Origin: Pyrenula massariospora | Lineage: Eukaryota > Ascomycota > Eurotiomycetes > Pyrenulales > Pyrenulaceae | Length of the DNA stretch: 64,000 nucleotides | Reading direction: 5' to 3' | NCBI GenBank assembly: GCA_021030905.1 | Contig: JAGFMI010000009.1 | Location: 868,001 to 932,000, forward strand | In this document: positions 11,526 through 22,249 of the stretch, piece by piece | How the letters are laid out: each line of letters starts with the position of its first letter | How positions within the stretch are numbered: the first letter of the stretch is position 1 | Position numbers and translations under genes: made by a program | Notes under the pieces: generated by a model | Database searches by the model: none | What the model was told of the DNA's origin: nothing | The model's input: the letters and a program-made list of their open reading frames with translations, nothing else

Positions 11526-12345
11526 TTTGGGAGATTGAGAGTGTGTGTGCGTGTGTGATACGGCACTTTGAGATCGATGGTCCTTTTGGGATTACCATCT
11601 GCGTGATGGGAGATGAAAGGAAGATCTAAATACCCCTCCACTCCCCTTAGTCTACAGCCGTTGAAAAAGCCCGTCTAAGATGTCCTGCTGCCGTGGTAAA
11701 GACGGCACGGCACGGCACGGCACGTTGGCAATGTGCCGGGAAGACAAATGGCTGCTGTTTGGCATAAGCTCATCCCATCCCGGTATGCATAGAAGTCTTT
11801 AAAGTCTGATCTCAAACCTTTTTATCCTCCCAGATGGGGTAACAGAATCCTTCCGAAAACATGTTAGCTCGAACTAGATCGCCTAGCTCCGTCTTGTCTG
11901 ACTTCACGGAGATCAATCAGCAACGGGGCCTTGTTTGGGAAATACAAGATTACCCGATCGGGCGGTCGGACAGGGCTAATGGCCGCCGGGCTGGACGCTG
12001 AAAGGGGTTCGGTTAGCTGGGTAGATTGTACGGCGATGTAGTCTGCTCTAATGGTACGGAGGGATTGTCTCGGGGTTCACTGTTCTGGCGTTATGAATGG
12101 TAATGATATCTCTTAGCTTACAAGATCACTAGGATCCTTGACTGGGCATGATGGAGGACTGGGTTCCATAGAAGATTCCACTTTGGCACAAAGGCAAAAC
12201 TTCCCATGAACCAATCGACTATGCAACCTGGTGAGAAACTATCTGCTTTTCCTTTGCGTGTTTCTATGTTAGTGTTGGCTGCTAGGTTCCCACCAGCTCA
12301 AGGCCTGTCTCTCTCTCTGTCTCTCTCTCTGCATACTGCTGTCCC
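11526..12345. other. Intergenic region with short tandem repeats
   Basis: No gene is supported. It contains a fourfold GGCAC repeat at about 11703-11724 and a CT/TCTC microsatellite at about 12306-12332, just before the 3' end of the HSL-type esterase. Confidence 0.5.
12306..12332 (+). repeat. (CT)n microsatellite
   Basis: Two runs of TCTCTCTC separated by G residues, 14 bases before the stop codon of the minus-strand esterase gene. Confidence 0.8.
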
Positions 12346-13311
12346 TCAAAGCCCCGGTCTCAACAGCCACTTAACGCCCCCACTGAGATGAAACCCCGCG
12401 ACCGCCGTCGTCGGCAGCTCGGGGAACTGCACAAACATATTCGGTAGCCCGGGGTAGTAGTCCACCCTCGTCCTCACCCCTGCGTCTCTTAGCCGCTCTT
12501 CGTATAAGAACCCCTGGTCTCGCGTCGGGTCGCATTCGTCCATCGCCAGGTACGTCGGCGGGAGCCCTTTCAGGTCCGCCCATAGGGGAGAATTCTCGCC
12601 GTCGTGTTGTGCCTCAGGGGGCATAGCTAGGGCGGAAAGGAAGAATTCGTAGAGGGGTTGGTTGAGGACGGGGGCTTGCGCGTGTTCGGTGTGGGATTTG
12701 AGACGATCCGTCCAGGACGCGGGGATTCCGGGATCTGGGTAGGCGGCGATCAGGGTCGGGACAATGAGGACTTGTCCCGTGAGCTTGATGTTGGGATATT
12801 TGTCCCGTGCTCGTACGGTGCAGAGGGCGGCGAGGTGGGCGCCGGATTCTGCGCCGGCGACGATGAACCCGAGAGATGTGTCGCCGCCGTACGAGTCTGC
12901 GTTGGTGGAGAGCCATTTCATTGCGTACTCCGCGTCCGAGAAGACCGTGTGCCATGGGACGGCGGTGACGGGACGATAGGAGAACGAGAAGATGATTACG
13001 TTGGCGCCGCGGGCGATGATCGCGCGGCAGCCAAGGTCTTCGGAGTTGGCGTCGCCGCCGACGAAGTACCCGCCGTGGAAGTAGAGCATGACGGGGAGCT
13101 TGTCGCTTGATTGTCCCGTTGGACGGTAGATACGGACCAGAAATTTATATTCAACCACTTCTGGGAGGGATATTTTGATATTCTCGACATTCACCTTGTC
13201 AGCTAGCGGTTTGAAGGCGTCTTTATTTAGGAAATCTTGGCCGGCCGCACCGCGCTGGGCTCTGACACTGACATATTCTTCTATTGTCTTGAGCGGTGCT
13301 GGGAGCGCCAT
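12346..13311 (-). CDS. HSL-family (alpha/beta hydrolase fold-3) protein, probable pseudoenzyme
   Basis: A single exon encodes 321 residues. The fold is clear: the HGG oxyanion motif (residues 79-81) in LYFHGGYFVGGD, the SYRP strand, the nucleophile region FIVAGAESGAHLAAL (149-163), and the acid DECDPTRDQG with Asp261. Working members carry a G-x-S-x-G elbow (commonly GDSAG or GTSAG) and a His in a GLPH or GYPH loop. Here the elbow reads GAESG, so Glu155 sits at the serine position with a serine one place later, and the loop reads YPGLPNMF, with Asn291 in place of His. Two of three catalytic residues are therefore changed while the frame is intact. It may be a binding or regulatory pseudoenzyme, or a recently inactivated esterase. 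There is no signal peptide. Confidence 0.8.
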   Translation of the reverse strand: MALPAPLKTIEEYVSVRAQRGAAGQDFLNKDAFKPLADKVNVENIKISLPEVVEYKFLVRIYRPTGQSSDKLPVMLYFHGGYFVGGDANSEDLGCRAIIARGANVIIFSFSYRPVTAVPWHTVFSDAEYAMKWLSTNADSYGGDTSLGFIVAGAESGAHLAALCTVRARDKYPNIKLTGQVLIVPTLIAAYPDPGIPASWTDRLKSHTEHAQAPVLNQPLYEFFLSALAMPPEAQHDGENSPLWADLKGLPPTYLAMDECDPTRDQGFLYEERLRDAGVRTRVDYYPGLPNMFVQFPELPTTAVAGFHLSGGVKWLLRPGL

Positions 13312-13660
13312 CTTATGCTCGAACTAGGAGCCTGATTAGCTGTTCGCCTAGAAATGTATGTATGGATGACTTGCGGTTTGCCATTCTTCGCTCAGACCGG
13401 GTGTCGCCATGATAGAAAGGTATTCTAGTTTTCCTCGCCAGACGTGAAAGCAGACACTGGTTCGAGTCTTAAGAGAAGGATAGAATATCGTTGATAATAT
13501 AAGTTAGAAAATTTACAGAGCTCGAAGTTAAACGATCGAGAATCCTGAAATAGAACAAGGGAAGTACATGCGACGCCGCAGAAATTAGATTCGTATTTCG
13601 AAATTCTCAGAATTTTGCTTTCCAGAAAGGGCAATATCTTATTTCCCTATCGCTCTTAGC
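13312..13660. other. Short intergenic region
   Basis: This 349-base stretch separates two co-directional minus-strand genes. I see no gene; the short antisense-type frame at 13425-13634 has no features. Confidence 0.4.
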
Positions 13661-15292
13661 TCAGGGTCTCGGCATGGAGAAGATCGAGCTGTAAACTAAA
13701 AGCGTCCTCAGTCTCTTCCCGAAAATCTTATCCGACCAAATGAAGCCCCTCAAAAGTTCCTGTAGGCTGTCTCGCGAGAGTTTTGGCATAATATACTCTG
13801 ATTGTTGATCGAGCAGCAGAGAATATTCGGACTGTTCGTCTCCAAGCCTAGAAAATGAGCCCCCAATGCAGGTAACCCAGATGAATAGTTGGCGGCGCTC
13901 AGGCAGCAGTTGCTTCATACATACACTCCGCAGCCTTAGTAGCAAGTAAGATGCTAGACGCGATGGAACTAAGCTTGAGCTCCAGATCTCCGTGAAGAGC
14001 ATGTATGCACAGAGATAAGCAGCCAATATGCAGCAATACAAGCCGGGATTAGCATACTGCACAGGGTCTCTGCCGAGATTGTACAGCCGTGACTCAATAG
14101 ATGCCTGGTGATTATCTAGATGCATAACAGAAACCGTATCATGATGATCCACGTCCACAGCATCTCTCGTTATCTGTAGCGCCTTGACATCAGCTACAAT
14201 AGCCAAGAATTCGTCCCCAAGCAGTGATATATGTGCTTCAAATCTTGCAGGGACTTGATACGTTGAAGTTCGGAGTGAATCACGTTTCCAACTAAGTTCA
14301 GTGAAGGTGTCATGGCTTATGAGCCGTTCAGAGCCAGTCAACACCGCGGAAACGAGATCTTGCCTGATGCATCACAATTAGACTAGACGCTGTAAGGCCG
14401 CTCCGAATTTCGCTTACCAGAAAACTGCCCGCTTAATGCCGTCATGAAGGCCGACATTTTCAATTTTGCACAACTCTAACACTCCTTTCATATGCGCCTG
14501 TACATTTTCACGAGCACCAGTGCGAGCCTGTTGGTATATTAGCATACACGTTGAGCGCCATTGTAAATTAAGACCTGATAGATCCTACCTCTACGCCTAC
14601 CAGCAGCAGAATAGCGCCAATAGTTGCTGCTGCTGAGGTTTGAATGGGGCATCTTAATTGTTTGTTAATCCACTTGATGGTCTCCTGTTTATACATCAAG
14701 AAGGTTATGCTAGCCTGATCGGCATCAATTGCAAACGTAAGTGTCAAAAGTAGGGCATTGAGTAGGGCAGGGTCTGCGAGACTGGAGCGGAAAACAGTTT
14801 GCAATGCTTGATAACCTATGCCACTGTCGAAGTTGATGACCGGCTCGCCAGCTTGCCTAGTTAGAGCTTTTTCAGTAAGATTGATGGTCAAGAAAATCAG
14901 AGCTTGCATGGCTTCGTGCTCTAAATGATACTTTCAAAATGGAATAGGAACAAACTTGACTTACGGTTTTTGAGTAGAGAGGGTAGCTCGGACGTACCTG
15001 CCGCGAGGCAGTCAAAGGGATCGAGCTTTCCGAGAGAGATAGCCTTTCCCGGATGCTGTAGTGTAACTTCTTCCTTAGTGTGACTCCTTTTCCTGCGTCT
15101 CTGCTGCATCCGTTCCGGTTTAAAATACCAAAAATTTTCTTGTCTCAGCGAGGAATCGATCACCCGTTGCTTGTGTAACCTCCGCATGACGTGTGACCGT
15201 GCAACGGCCGTGCATACGGCTGGCTTCATTGTTTCTTTGTGAGATCCGACATGAACAAATTGGAGCTCGAGACTTGTTTCATCTGGTAACAT
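13661..15292 (-). CDS. Fungal-specific transcription factor-like protein (DUF3468 type, no zinc cluster)
   Basis: Four exons, 15292-14965, 14920-14589, 14527-14418 and 14363-13661, give 490 residues; introns are 44, 61 and 54 nt. The N-terminus has the LELQFVH start and an RSHVMRRLHKQ basic block, as in this family. The centre reads LDPFDCLAAGTSELPSLL, then ILLLVGVEARTGARENVQAHMKGVLEL across an exon junction. That places the introns precisely. No Cys6 zinc cluster is present, which is normal for this subgroup; they are assumed to be nuclear regulators but few have known targets. The frame upstream to 15442 has no ATG, so 15292 is chosen. The neighbouring co-directional reductase (15964-17454) could be a target; this is only positional. 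Confidence 0.8.
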
Positions 15293-15963
15293 CTTGAATT
15301 GGAAATAGCTTGCTAAGCCTTCTATCGATGAAACCGTTACAAACGTTGTTAAGCGAGGGACTTGCCATTGCGTGGAAAACTGAAGCTTTTCAATAATGCG
15401 CGGTAGATAATTTGCCGTCAGCGACAGCACGCGATGAGTCAAAAGCTAAGGTCAGAGCAGGGAAAATTTAGAGACAGGCTTAGTGTATAAAGGCGATCTC
15501 TTTTGCACGTGGTTTCGGAGATGGCAATTTGACCGCTTGACAGCGCCCTGGCACTGACAAGCTGGGCCTTGGGAGCTGTGTGACCGTTTTACGACTCTCA
15601 TGGCCCGCAAATAGGCTATGCTCTGTCATCCCGGCATTATGAGAAGAGCCTCGCAACTGAAAAGTAAGAAGATGCGTCAGTCTGCATCTGGCTTTCTATG
15701 CTAAGAAGCTCACGAGGGCCGAGAGTTTGCCGCTAGCGACAGGTTTTAATCCCGAACAGGCTAGTCTGGATATATTTATCGACATGCTGACTAAAGGCGT
15801 AACTCTAGAGTTGGCGATGAGGGGACACAAGATCGAGTTAGTCAATCGAGGAGGGCAATCCGAGCAGATGATCGCCAATGTTCGCCAACTACGCTTTTGA
15901 TTTCTACGTTTTTTGCCTGCCCTCAGGATCCAGTGACGGTGAGTACGATCGGCGATCGCTTGC
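15293..15963. other. Intergenic region between regulator and reductase
   Basis: Contains the promoter of the DUF3468-type regulator and the 3' flank of the reductase. The minus-strand frame 15696-15878 shows no domain. No other structure was seen. Confidence 0.4.
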
Positions 15964-17454
15964 CTACAGACCAGCTGCTTCCATCAAGTTCAAGTAAACC
16001 TCGCTCATTGTCGGAAAGCAAGGGACAGCATGTGCGAGCTGTTCCAATCGAAGACCTCCAACGATAGCAACTGTACCGGCATGAATGAGCTCAGTCACAT
16101 CGTTGCCGACGACCGTCATGCCCAGTAGCTTGTTGGAACCAGAGTCCACTACCCACTGTGCCCATCCCGCTCCAAAAGTTTCCCAATGCAAAAGCGCACC
16201 TATGGTGCTGGCTTGGGCCTCGATGATGCGGACTGACTTCTTCTCTTTCTCCGCTGTAGCACGAGTGAGCCCAACGGAAACGACAGCCGGCTGGGTGAAG
16301 ATAGCCTGCGGAATCGAGAAATGGTCTGCAGTGGCAGAGACGGAGTTCCATGGTGTCTGCGCAGATACCGTCTCATCCTTAGCTTGACGGATGATGGTTG
16401 CAGCAGCAATTCGACCTTGGTACTTGCACATGTGTGTCAGTGGTGAGCGGCCGTTGATATCGCCAACGGCGTATAACCAATTTCCAGGAACTGATTTCAC
16501 GCAGAGCGACTCATCAACGTCCACAGGAGAGCCGTTGACCGGTATGCCGAGAGTTTCAAGTCCACACCCTTCCGTGCGGACTTTCCTGCCCGCGGCGACA
16601 AGAAGCTCGGATGCGGTGACCAATTCTCCGGAAGTCAAAGTAACGACGATGCTGGAATCCTCTTTGCGCTCGACGCGAGTGATCCTGGTTTCCAGTAGAA
16701 AGCGTACTCCCCGAGCACCAAGACTCTCCCGAACGATACGACCAGCCTCACGATCGACTTTTGGCAGAATCTCCGCCGTAGAGCTGATAATCGTGACCTT
16801 CGCCCCAAAAGAAATATAAGCAGTCGCCATCTCCATCCCCACAGCCCCAGCTCCCATAACCACCAAATGCCCCGGCACCGTGCTCGAACTCGTCGCCTCC
16901 CTCGGTGTCCATGGCTTCGCCTCCCTCAAACCAGGAACATCAGGAATAGCTGGGAAACTCCCCGTACAAACCGCCACCGCCCGCCTCGCACTAATCTCCA
17001 CCACTCTCCCATCCTTTCCAACAACCTGTATCCTCTTCTCCCCTATCAACCTCCCCACCCCCCTCAATAAATCCACCCCCGTCTCCAAAACCGTTGGAAC
17101 AAGCAACACCCCATCATCCCAACCTCCTGTAAACCCATCCCTCCTTGCAAAGCACCCCTTGACATCCACCCCTTCCGCCCCCGGAATCCTCTCCCTCGCC
17201 CCTCCAACCGCCCTTGCGCCCTCCAGCGCCTCCCCTGGCCGAAGGAGCGCCTTGCTCGGCACGCACGCCCAGAACGGGCAGTCTCCGCCTACTAGCTCCT
17301 GCTCAATAATCAACGCCGTCAGGCCCGCGGCGACGCAGCGCGAGGCGATGGGGCGCGCAGCCCAGCCGGAGCCAAGGCAGAGGAGGTCGTAGACATGCGT
17401 GTCTAGGGAGCTAGTAGAATAGAGCTTTCCCTTGTGGTCTGGAGCGGGAGTCAT
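15964..17454 (-). CDS. Class I pyridine nucleotide-disulfide oxidoreductase (dihydrolipoamide/mercuric-reductase-like)
   Basis: An intron-free gene of 496 residues. The FAD-binding GSGWAA motif is at 28-33. The redox-active disulfide is Cys59/Cys64 in GGDCPFWACVPSKALLRP, which keeps the C-x4-C spacing. The NAD(P)-binding motif is VVMGAGAVGMEMA near 200, the second FAD motif is YAVGDINGRSPLTH, and the C-terminal interface carries HAVPCFPTMSE, where His and Glu form the base pair of the active site. Members transfer electrons from NAD(P)H through FAD and the disulfide to small disulfides or metals. The aromatic residue inside the C-x4-C loop and the CVPSKALLRP continuation resemble bacterial uncharacterised members more than mitochondrial LPD (CLNVGC). 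No mitochondrial presequence is visible. A bacterial origin is possible but unproven; the substrate is unknown. Confidence 0.88.
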   Translation of the reverse strand: MTPAPDHKGKLYSTSSLDTHVYDLLCLGSGWAARPIASRCVAAGLTALIIEQELVGGDCPFWACVPSKALLRPGEALEGARAVGGARERIPGAEGVDVKGCFARRDGFTGGWDDGVLLVPTVLETGVDLLRGVGRLIGEKRIQVVGKDGRVVEISARRAVAVCTGSFPAIPDVPGLREAKPWTPREATSSSTVPGHLVVMGAGAVGMEMATAYISFGAKVTIISSTAEILPKVDREAGRIVRESLGARGVRFLLETRITRVERKEDSSIVVTLTSGELVTASELLVAAGRKVRTEGCGLETLGIPVNGSPVDVDESLCVKSVPGNWLYAVGDINGRSPLTHMCKYQGRIAAATIIRQAKDETVSAQTPWNSVSATADHFSIPQAIFTQPAVVSVGLTRATAEKEKKSVRIIEAQASTIGALLHWETFGAGWAQWVVDSGSNKLLGMTVVGNDVTELIHAGTVAIVGGLRLEQLAHAVPCFPTMSEVYLNLMEAAGL

Positions 17455-18609
17455 TGTTGTAACGGGGATCGTGGGAGAAGAAGAAGAATGAGATGGAGAA
17501 AGAGGGCAGTTGTGACGAGACGAGAAAAAAGATGGGAGAGAGCTTTTGCAACTTCCAAGTTCGAGGAGATCCGACGTGGATAAATGATGACGGAATCATA
17601 ACCTTCCGTATTGGGGAATAAGAAGATGCCGCATCTGGCAACGCGCCCCAAAGTGTCGGGTAGCGCGCCGGTGATTTTCCTTTGGTAAGCCAGGGGTGTT
17701 ATGGTTATGTCAGCCTGCACCCTAAATTAGCACTGCCAATGTCTGCATTCACCCAACCACAATCAATCAATCCTCCTAGCCTCCCTTATCCACACCCCCC
17801 CAACCGCCAGCCCCCCTGCTGCCCAAACCCAACCACAACCACTAAATGCAAATCATACGTCCCTAGCCAGTGTCCCCCTCATCTGCCCCCTCATCTCCGG
17901 CGGTAGTCGCTCAATCGCTTCGCCGCCAACTCCTTAGAACGCGCGAAAGGTAATACTTTTTTAGCCAGCGCCTGAATAGGTTGAGGCTACGAGGACCAAT
18001 TTACTATTGATCTAAAGTTTGAGCTCCACCACAGGCTACTGAAGCTACGATGAAGGTGAGGAGTGCTGCGCATAGTGACTTTCGCCACCCAAGGGTGTCG
18101 CTGAACTCAGCTCATGTTTCCAGAAAGCCGATCATTCATCAGCTGTGCCGTCTATTTCCTATCAAGGCTCTGGTTTTCAGAGACCTGTGTACGTGAGTAA
18201 TGACCCAACTATTCCGACCAAAGCTCTTCAAATCATAAGTGTGCATACGATCGCAATTTTGAGTTCCGCAAGGAATATACATAATAAACACCTGACACCA
18301 GATTAGCGGCCGGCTGGGTATGCTAGATTAATATCTGGGTAGATTGCACTAGCAGGGTGCTATGCAATCCCTAACTCTGAAGTAGCTCTCTGGTAGGATC
18401 TTTGTGCTTGGTTAGGAAGCATGAGAGGCGCCTGTGTCTTTCATTCCCAACGCAAAACAAAGGGACGAAATATGAGTAAAATACGATCTTAGGTGAAAGC
18501 AGAAACAATGCTCTCAACCTTTTCTCACCGCCCGTGCGTTCCTTCGCCTATTCACGTGACTCGCGAACTCACGCTTCACTTTTGCTGCCGTGAACGGACC
18601 TCAGAGTGA
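17455..18609. other. Intergenic region between divergent genes
   Basis: About 1.15 kb between the reductase start and the plus-strand F-box-like gene. The plus-strand frame at 17682-17906 is Pro-rich and has no domain. A C-rich tract at about 17785-17830 is the only visible oddity. Confidence 0.45.
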
Positions 18610-19449
18610 ATGGACTTAATCAACTTACCGCTAGAGCTCTCCAGGACACTTTCAAGATGTCTCGGTCAAAGTATATATATCGTCCACGATTGTCCTTGCA
18701 TTGATACCTTGGATTCTGGGATCAACACAATGGACTCTGACATCAACGCCATGGATCCCGACATAATCGCACCCCAACGTCATACTTTTGCTCTTGCTTC
18801 GTATGCAAGAAACAAACGTTTTCCTCCCAAAGCGGTCATCTTCATCCCAAAGGCGAGCGACCTTCCTCGGTCTGAATACCTGCAGCCTCTAACCATCTTT
18901 CCCTAGAAAATAAAGTTAAATGCTAGCTCTTCTCAATCTCCCTTCCTCAACCTTCCTCTCGAAATCGTATTCATGGTCTTTGAGTTGCTTGGAGCTAACA
19001 CACATATGAAAAATCGTCGGGCCTATCCGTACGATGGAGATGGAGCTGGTCGACTGTTCTATAAATTTCTTTCCGATCAAATGCACCTTGCTTTGACGTG
19101 CAAGTGCCTTCTACGCTCTGCAATAAGCATCAAAATCATTGAAATGGATTTCGGGTATGAAAAGTCGTTTGAGCCTAAGATGCTCCTGCCCAAGCTCGCC
19201 AGGTTTTGCGGATCGTGCGACAACTGGTGGCTGCTGGGTGGATGCCACAGTCACGGGCAATGGACCACGATAAGATATACTGATCACAAGAATGGGATAG
19301 TCTGCTGTCCTATCATGACGAAGTGGAAAGGTGATTTGTTTTCGACTCTTACTTCGGATGAACTTCTTCTTGGTATTCAACAGCCACTGAAGCGGGGCTG
19401 GACGCGCATCTACAAGCCCTGGCATGGGAGCAAGGTTGGAATGCGGTAA
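18610..19449 (+). CDS. F-box-like protein with CxxC-GGxHS signature, paralogue A
   Basis: Exons 18610-18852 and 18907-19449 (261 residues from the first ATG; later ATGs at 18730 and 18751 are equally plausible). Exon 1 ends in KAVIFIPK and exon 2 opens KIKLNASS then FLNLPLEIVFMVFELL, an F-box-type start. Then come ALTCKCLL, a C-G-S-C pair and WWLLGGCHSHGQW. The other two paralogues have the same order. The intron is 54 nt with a GC donor (AAG|GCGAGC) and a CCCTAG acceptor; no GT site in the region keeps the paralogue-defined frame. F-box proteins usually select substrates for SCF ubiquitin ligases, but no target domain is known here. The stop overlaps a perfect GTAAGT, so a further exon cannot be excluded. 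Confidence 0.62.
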
Positions 19450-20485
19450 GTCGTGCTACTAAATGAGTCGCAGAAGCACTAATGAAGGATGTGAGTCTAG
19501 GCCCTAAGACTTTGTTGCAAGTCTAAAATGCAGGTGATAACCTTTCTTGCTCTCAGAATGGTTTCATTGAATTCCGTGAAGACAATGTTATGTCGGAGGA
19601 TAACTAGATTGAAAAGGAAATTTGACTGGAATCAATCGAGTCACCGAAGGGTAGATTGGTGATTAGTTTCAGATTTCAATGAGGTTACCTATCACAACAC
19701 CTTCTCAAAACTTGTAAAGTAACAAGGTCTTTTGCTAATATTTTACATCTCCCTGCTAAGTGTAGAAGTATCGGACTCTTAAGCTTCAGAGCCAGGAAGA
19801 AATCATCCTAAATGAGTATATCTATCGTAATGATTCTATACATGCAGATAAATCAAAAAGCTGGATCGGGATCTCCTTCAGGCGATCAAAAGACCCCTCA
19901 TAATTATCGAAAGTCTACTTTGGCTCATATATTCCCTTTATAGCTCTCTTGGAGCTTGCAGCTGAGATGGGAGACGTAGAACAGATTTCCACCCCACTTC
20001 ATTGTGGGCGACTCATGTCTTCGCCGCCGGAATACTCTCACGACTTCCTATATTCATGAAGACCGCAGAAAGAGAGCGATATCCGCTGCTAGTGGGTTTC
20101 GGGAGAGAAAGGGTGTGGGTGTGAGCCGGACTAGCGGTTGCATTTCACACTGTGACCAGCATTTCAGATGCATGCGCATGAAGCTTGTTGTAACCCTTGT
20201 TAGCATAAGTAGAGAGCCAATGAAGGCCAGCGGTATATCGTGGGGTTTTAAGGTAGACGGCGCGGGGAAAAGGTCGGATGGGGGCCCTGGACAATCAGGA
20301 CCGGGCGAAGTAAGGCACAGCCACTGACATCGAACCATGCGCTGAGCAGCCTTGTGTTGATGACTGATTGGATTCTGCAAAATTGACAGCCAGTCCCGGT
20401 GAGATCATTGATTCCTCGTCGTAGTAGAGAAATTTTATCGTTTGCTGCAAAACAAATTCGGTCAAGCTCTTCTGTGTACAGGACG
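19450..20485. other. Intergenic region upstream of HET2
   Basis: About 1 kb with no supported gene. Short frames on both strands at 20004-20380 overlap each other and show no domain. Confidence 0.45.
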
Positions 20486-22249
20486 ATGGCGTCGCTCTAC
20501 GATTCTCTGCCTCTTCACCAACCAGACAAACAGATAAGGCTGCTTCGAATCAAACCTGAGGACCATTCCTTCAGCCTTACAGTCCATGACCTCAACAAAG
20601 CATACCGAGGATATATCGCAATTTCATACACATGGGGCGATACTGTGCCAACTTTGCCGATAAACGTAAGCGGTTTCGGCTTGAGTATTCGGCTGAATCG
20701 CTGGTACGCTCTATGGCAGATTCGACAGCAAAATGATCCTCGACCGCTGTGGATTGACTCTATCTCTATTAATCAAAACGATGTGGGGGAGAAGAGCCGT
20801 CAAGTAGCTATGATGGGGGAGATATTCCAAGGAGCAGGAATAGTTGCAGCTTGTCTTGGCTCAGTAGACACTTTACACTCAGTGCTTGCGGCTTTAAAGG
20901 CCCACAATTTGGTCGGAGGTTCTAACAATAAAGTCACAAAGTCCCAGCACGACAGTATGCTTCAAGCTCTAGATACACTTGAACAGGTCTCATATTTTGA
21001 CAGGCTTTGGATTAAACAAGAGATTATTCTCGCTGAGGATATCGTTCTTCTATGGGGTCGAGAAAGCCTCACGTGGCAAGAGCTGGACAACGCTGTGGAT
21101 CGGGTAGGAGAAAGAAAGAACACCAAGGTTTTCCGGCTCAGTCAGGACCGTCGCTCTCGGCTACTGAGAGTGAGTCTTAAAGATTCGCAGTCTCAACCAG
21201 ACTTCTCCCTTTTGCATTTGCTCAAGAGGTACGGGAGCTCGAAATGCCAGGAACCTCGGGATAGGGTCTATGCGATGCTATCGCTGCTTCCAGAACATGA
21301 TATTGCTCGAAAGGGAATCATAGTCGATTACGGCCAAACGCGTTTTTCCCTCTTACGGCACATTTGTGCCCTCTCAGTCAAGAAATTTTCAAGGCCAGGG
21401 GCTGATCTAGTTGAAATCGTCTTACTGATAATGCGTTTATTCGGCATTGACAGTGATAATCGAGAAGCGCAGCACTTCTTACAGACCCGTAGGCTTTCAA
21501 ACCCTGAAGTTTTCGAGAGAAAAACAGGGCAAAAACATATATCTTGTTCAATCAGGGAAGTAATATACTTGGTTGATGTTGAAAGTCTCAGCCATTGCTC
21601 CTTCTCGAGAAGATTGGCTGTGCATTCCGATATGACTGGCGTAGGGTTATTGCAAACGGCCACAAGAGAGGAACTCGAAATGATACGCGGAGATTGTGTG
21701 CCACGTCCAAAGTGGCTTCATTTTAAAAGAAATCAACTTGAGAACCTCAAGTTTATCAGGGTTCCGGATCTTGGGCCATTCTTACTGGTAAGCAGCGACG
21801 TCCGACCTGGGGATCTGGTCGTCAGAACCAGAGAAATATACACTTTGGGCAGGGAGAGACTGGGAAACTGGGCTGTCTTAAGACAAAAACAGGATGATTC
21901 TGTATTCCGACTTCATAGCTGGGCCATATCGCTAAACGGAACCCTTTTTACGACCGGATCCAGGAAAATCTTTAATTCTCCTGATGAGAAAAATATCCGA
22001 AAATTGGGCCGGAAATCAATTCACATACATTGTGATGATTTTCTAGCTCTTATGCTCATCGCCTTGCGACCCTTAGAGGCATCGCTTCAGTCAAATGTGT
22101 ACGCGTCCAGCACATCATACGCCGAGATCAGTGACAAGATATTGGAGGAACTTTTACAGCGGGTTGCAAGACTGAAAGCAGAGAATGCTGAAAGAACTGA
22201 GCTAGGCCCAGTTTCTGACGACCAAACGAAGTCTACAGCAGTGGTGTGA
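20486..22249 (+). CDS. HET-domain protein 2
   Basis: A single exon of 587 residues from the ATG reading MASLYDSLPLHQ; the frame extends 29 codons upstream but only to a GTG. The HET blocks are present: YIAISYTWGDTVP near residue 47, PLWIDSISINQNDVGEKSRQVAMMGEIF, then FDRLWIKQEIILA and QEPRDRVYAMLSLL. The last block is usual at the end of the domain in the common 'HET plus long tail' class. The C-terminal 250 residues have no recognised domain and end in a short helical, charged stretch. The role is presumably non-self recognition or programmed cell death; the partner is unknown. It is not similar enough by eye to HET1 or HET3 to be a recent duplicate. Confidence 0.88.
   Translation: MASLYDSLPLHQPDKQIRLLRIKPEDHSFSLTVHDLNKAYRGYIAISYTWGDTVPTLPINVSGFGLSIRLNRWYALWQIRQQNDPRPLWIDSISINQNDVGEKSRQVAMMGEIFQGAGIVAACLGSVDTLHSVLAALKAHNLVGGSNNKVTKSQHDSMLQALDTLEQVSYFDRLWIKQEIILAEDIVLLWGRESLTWQELDNAVDRVGERKNTKVFRLSQDRRSRLLRVSLKDSQSQPDFSLLHLLKRYGSSKCQEPRDRVYAMLSLLPEHDIARKGIIVDYGQTRFSLLRHICALSVKKFSRPGADLVEIVLLIMRLFGIDSDNREAQHFLQTRRLSNPEVFERKTGQKHISCSIREVIYLVDVESLSHCSFSRRLAVHSDMTGVGLLQTATREELEMIRGDCVPRPKWLHFKRNQLENLKFIRVPDLGPFLLVSSDVRPGDLVVRTREIYTLGRERLGNWAVLRQKQDDSVFRLHSWAISLNGTLFTTGSRKIFNSPDEKNIRKLGRKSIHIHCDDFLALMLIALRPLEASLQSNVYASSTSYAEISDKILEELLQRVARLKAENAERTELGPVSDDQTKSTAVV

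Noticed and set aside
13445-13475. T-loop-like GGTTCGAGTC suggesting a tRNA
   Set aside because: No matching D-arm box or acceptor stem could be paired within 75 bases upstream.
16867-17392. Plus-strand Pro/Arg-rich frames
   Set aside because: They are antisense to the well-supported reductase gene.
12346-17454. Secondary-metabolite gene cluster
   Set aside because: Hydrolases, a regulator and a reductase are adjacent, but no PKS, NRPS, terpene synthase or transporter is present.
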